Shown here: piece after piece, positions 5,916 to 8,168 of the stretch | Layout of the letters: every line of letters starts with the position of its first letter | Position numbering within the stretch: the stretch's first letter is position 1 | Assembly: GCA_023412435.1 (NCBI GenBank) | Contig: JAEYNS010000334.1 | Span: 1-8,168, forward strand | DNA: 8,168 nt | Reading direction: 5' to 3' | From: Actinomycetes bacterium | GTDB lineage: Bacteria > Actinomycetota > Actinomycetes > Propionibacteriales > Propionibacteriaceae | Translations under genes and position numbers: made by a program | The notes under the pieces: model-generated | Told to the model about the DNA's origin: nothing | Seen by the model: the letters and a program-made list of their open reading frames with translations, nothing else | Databases searched by the model: none

Positions 5916-6802
5916 CCGCCCACCGCCACCGGGCGATCGGGGTCGCTGGACCAACCCGACCAGGACGGCGGGTAGAGCGCGGCGTCCACGCCGAGGCTGG
6001 CCAGCGCCAGCAGCACCCTGGCCGCCGACACCCCCGAGCCGCAGTACACCGCGACCGGTGCCCCCTCGGGCAGGGCGAGCAGTTCGCGAAGTCGCTCGGG
6101 TGGGGGCAGCTTGCCGTCGGCGTCCCAGAACTCGTTGACCGGACGGTTCACCGCACCGGGGATGTGGCCGGCGCGGGTGTCTATCGGCTCGACCTCGCCG
6201 CGGTACCGCTCGGGCGCCCTGACGTCGATCAGGGTGCCCTGGAAGCCGGCCACCTGGTCGGCGTCGAGGGTGGGCAGGTGCCCCGCCGTCAGCCGGACCG
6301 GACGCAGCGGCGTGACCGCGCGCTCCCCGGCCTCCAGCGGACCACCGGCCGCCACCCACGCGTTGATCCCGCCGTCCAGCACCCGCACGTTGACGCCGAG
6401 CCAGGCCAGCACCCACCACGCCCTGCCTGCGGCGAAGGATCCCGGCTGGTCGTAGACCACGATCGGACGGCGGGGGTCCACCCCCACCGCGGCCAGTCCC
6501 GCGGCCACCCGTTCGGCGTCCGGCAGGGGGTGACGGCCCAGCAGCGGGTCGGTGGACGGCCCGGTCAACACCTCCTCGAGGTCGAGGTAGCCCGCGCCGG
6601 GGAGGTGGCCCTCGGCGTACCGGAGCCGGCCGGCGCCGTCCGGCGAACCGAGGTTCCAGCGGATGTCGAGCAGTTGGGGTGCGTCCGGGCCCGCCAGCCT
6701 CCGGCGGAGTTCGTCGACGCTGATCAGCACCCGGTCGCGGGGGTCGTGCGTGATCGCCGCGGCACCGCCGCGAGCGGGCTCAACCGATGCCGGGTCCGTC
6801 AT
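5912..6802 (-). CDS. sseA: Sulfurtransferase with tandem rhodanese domains, 3-mercaptopyruvate type
   Basis: Expected to move sulfane sulfur from 3-mercaptopyruvate or thiosulfate to a thiol or cyanide acceptor in the cytosol. The protein is 296 aa, typical of two-domain rhodaneses. The inactive N-terminal domain (about 27-155) carries LLDIRWNLGSPDG, YAEGHLPGAGYLDLEEVL and VYDQPGSFAAGRAWW, with Asp rather than Cys at the equivalent of the active loop. The catalytic C-terminal domain (about 177-292) has LIDVRAPERYRGEVEPID, GHIPGAVNRP and the active-site loop CGSGVSA with C254. The CGSGV loop is the signature of mercaptopyruvate sulfurtransferases; thiosulfate rhodaneses usually carry CRxGVT. 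The typical tail WSGWSSDPDRPVA is present. The ATG at 6802-6800 has no strong ribosome site but has a -10-like TAGAGT eight bases upstream, suggesting an almost leaderless message. Its stop overlaps the alr start. True substrate preference cannot be read from the sequence. Confidence 0.92.
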   Translation of the reverse strand: MTDPASVEPARGGAAAITHDPRDRVLISVDELRRRLAGPDAPQLLDIRWNLGSPDGAGRLRYAEGHLPGAGYLDLEEVLTGPSTDPLLGRHPLPDAERVAAGLAAVGVDPRRPIVVYDQPGSFAAGRAWWVLAWLGVNVRVLDGGINAWVAAGGPLEAGERAVTPLRPVRLTAGHLPTLDADQVAGFQGTLIDVRAPERYRGEVEPIDTRAGHIPGAVNRPVNEFWDADGKLPPPERLRELLALPEGAPVAVYCGSGVSAARVLLALASLGVDAALYPPSWSGWSSDPDRPVAVGG

Positions 6803-6810
6803 GTCTGCCC

Positions 6811-6840
6811 ACTCTAGCCGGGTTCCGAACCACGAGTCAG
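6811..6840 (-). promoter_or_regulatory. Candidate promoter of sseA-alr with palindromic spacer
   Basis: On the minus strand CTGACT (6840-6835, overlapping the E2 stop codon), 18 bases, then TAGAGT (6816-6811) resembles a housekeeping sigma promoter (TTGACA / TAnnnT). Transcription would begin one or two bases before the sseA ATG. The spacer holds an 11-base palindrome, GGTTC-N-GAACC at 6821-6831, that could be a regulator site. Inference from motif and spacing. Confidence 0.45.
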
Positions 6841-8168
6841 AACAGCAGTGCCAGACCCGGATCGGCGAGGATCGCCGCCACGTCGGCCAGGAACTTCGAG
6901 CCCGTCTCGCCGTCCACCAGGCGGTGGTCGAAGGTCAGCGCGAGCGTGCAGACCGCCCGCGGCTCGATCCGCTCCTGGGCGCCGCTGCCGACCACCCAGG
7001 GCCGGCGCGCCACCGTCCCGACACACAAGATGGCGGCTTCGCCCGGGTTCATGATCGGCGTTCCCCCGTCCACTCCGAAGACGCCGATGTTGGTGATCGT
7101 GAAGGTGCCCTGGGCGAAGTCCGCGGGTTGGGCCTTGCCCTCCTTGGCGAGGCCGACCATCTCGTTCAGCGAGCTGGCCAGCTCCTGCAGGCGCAGCCGG
7201 TTGGCGCGCTTGATGTTGGGCACGATCAGCCCCCGCGGGGTGGCCGCGGCGATCCCGAGGTTGACGTCGGAGTGGACGAGGATCTCCTCGCGCTCGCTGT
7301 CGAAGCTGGAGTTGATCTCGGGGTTGCGCGCGATCGCGAGGCAGGCCGCCCTGGCCACGATCAGCAGCGGCGAGATCCGCAAGCCGCGGAAGTCCGGCCG
7401 CTCCCGCAGCACGTCGAGCAACTCGACGGTCCGGGTGACGTCCACCTCGACCCAGGCGGTCGCCTGGGGGACGTTCAGCGACTGCGTCATGGTGCGGAAC
7501 ATCTCCCGACGGACGCCGCGCAGCGGCACCCGCTGCGTGGTCCCCGGGGTGTCGATCCTGCCCTGTCCGCTCGCCGCCGCGATCACGTCCTCGTGGGTGA
7601 TCAGGCCGGCCGGCCCTGTGCCCTGCACCGTGGAGAGGTCGACCCCGAGGTCGCGCGCCACCCGGCGCACCGGGGGCTTCGCGAGCGGGGGCTGCGGGAT
7701 CTCGCCGCGGCGGGTCGGCGGTCCGGGGGGCGGCAGGCTCTCCCCGGACGGGGCGGCGTCGACCGGTCCCAGCGGAGCGACCTGGTCGATCGGCCGGGAA
7801 ACGGGCCAGTCCGTGGTGTACGACTCCTGGACCTGCTCGGCCGACGGGGCCGCGACCGCCTCGCCGCGCTTGCGGCTGCGCCGGGCCAGGGCACCCGGCT
7901 TGGCGCCGTAGCCCACGAGATTGGGTGCTGCGGCGGCGTCGGGGTGGACGGCGTCGCCGTTCGCGTCCTGCAGCCTGCCGGAGACCTCGGGCTCGCCCGG
8001 GGCGGCGCCGGCAGGGTCGGTGGCGGCGTCCGGTGCCTCGCCCGGCTCGCCGATCCTGATGATCGGGGTGCCGACCTCGACCATGTCGCCCTCGCCGACC
8101 AGCAGCGCCAGCACCGTACCTGCGACCGGGCAGGGCAGCTCGACGAGGCTCTTGGCGGTCTCGATCTC
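6837..8168 (-). CDS. 2-oxo acid dehydrogenase E2 (dihydrolipoamide acyltransferase), 5' end cut by window edge
   Basis: The acyl-transferring core of a pyruvate or branched-chain 2-oxo acid dehydrogenase complex: it passes the acyl group from the lipoyl arm to CoA. 443 residues are visible and the frame is open to the right edge. The first visible residues, IETAKSLVELPCPVAGTV, belong to the single remaining lipoyl domain, with the lysine of ETAKS (codon 8153-8151) as lipoylation site. A long Ala/Pro-rich linker contains NLVGYGAKPG and a basic RRSRKR patch. A peripheral subunit-binding domain follows (PPVRRVARDLGVDLSTV, GTGPAGLITHEDV, about 7590-7680). The catalytic domain ends with TFDHRLVDGE (about 6906-6935), whose His and Asp are the acyltransferase active site. 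The ETAKS lipoyl motif and the VGYG/RRxRKR linker resemble actinobacterial BkdC/PdhC proteins, so branched-chain substrates are my preferred but unproven assignment. The true start and E1 subunits, expected upstream, lie outside the window. An internal GTG at 8114 is not the start, since it falls within the lipoyl domain. Confidence 0.95.
   Translation of the reverse strand, partial: EIETAKSLVELPCPVAGTVLALLVGEGDMVEVGTPIIRIGEPGEAPDAATDPAGAAPGEPEVSGRLQDANGDAVHPDAAAAPNLVGYGAKPGALARRSRKRGEAVAAPSAEQVQESYTTDWPVSRPIDQVAPLGPVDAAPSGESLPPPGPPTRRGEIPQPPLAKPPVRRVARDLGVDLSTVQGTGPAGLITHEDVIAAASGQGRIDTPGTTQRVPLRGVRREMFRTMTQSLNVPQATAWVEVDVTRTVELLDVLRERPDFRGLRISPLLIVARAACLAIARNPEINSSFDSEREEILVHSDVNLGIAAATPRGLIVPNIKRANRLRLQELASSLNEMVGLAKEGKAQPADFAQGTFTITNIGVFGVDGGTPIMNPGEAAILCVGTVARRPWVVGSGAQERIEPRAVCTLALTFDHRLVDGETGSKFLADVAAILADPGLALLF

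Noticed and set aside
5916..6419. Upstream extension of the alr frame into the sulfurtransferase gene
   Set aside because: The extension translates to Arg/Gly-rich sequence without motifs, while the other frame has complete rhodanese domains. The family N-terminus is reached at the GTG at 5915.
7690..8060. Possible frameshift or foreign insert in the E2 gene because of the Ala/Pro/Gly-rich stretch
   Set aside because: The frame is continuous and flexible Ala/Pro-rich linkers between lipoyl, subunit-binding and catalytic domains are normal in E2 proteins.
1..8168. Search for CRISPR arrays, tRNA genes, transposases, phage or defence genes
   Set aside because: No regularly spaced repeats, cloverleaf-like sequence, terminal inverted repeats or mobile-element proteins were seen. 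Base composition and codon use look even throughout.

Overview
The window is high-GC DNA (roughly 70% GC by eye, strong G/C bias at third codon positions, frequent GTG starts) and looks like an ordinary chromosomal segment of an actinobacterium. A polyprenol-phosphomannose-dependent mannosyltransferase, a branched-chain-type E2 with an Arg-rich linker, and promoters that seem to give leaderless mRNAs all fit Actinomycetota. The gene set would suit the Propionibacteriales, but that level of placement is inference from remembered family resemblance only.

Layout: eight protein genes cover almost everything, seven on the minus strand and one on the plus strand. Reading the minus strand from the right edge: (i) a 2-oxo acid dehydrogenase E2 acyltransferase, cut by the right edge inside its lipoyl domain; (ii) a two-domain 3-mercaptopyruvate-type sulfurtransferase (sseA-like) with its own candidate promoter; (iii) alanine racemase (alr), whose GTG overlaps the sulfurtransferase stop by four bases; (iv) after a plus-strand EcsC-family gene, leucyl/phenylalanyl-tRNA--protein transferase (aat); (v) an Fpg/Nei-family DNA glycosylase overlapping aat by eight bases; (vi) an MptB-like membrane mannosyltransferase; (vii) prephenate dehydratase (pheA), cut by the left edge inside its ACT domain.

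The probable transcription units are: E2 (end of an upstream operon); sseA-alr; the lone plus-strand ecsC-like gene, divergent from aat and convergent with alr; aat-glycosylase-mptB; and pheA, which has a leaderless-type promoter of its own but could also receive read-through from mptB. The functions are housekeeping: branched-chain 2-oxo acid or pyruvate oxidation, sulfur transfer, D-alanine for peptidoglycan, N-degron tagging, base-excision repair, lipoglycan or cell-envelope mannosylation, and phenylalanine synthesis. No single pathway links them.

I saw no tRNA, rRNA, CRISPR array, insertion sequence, attachment site or phage gene. The largest gap without a gene is the 116-base aat/ecsC divergent region. 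I found no convincing undescribed system. The points most worth a second look are small: two leaderless-type promoters, a palindrome in the sseA promoter spacer, the tight sulfurtransferase-racemase coupling, and a glycosylase lacking the usual zinc-finger arginine.
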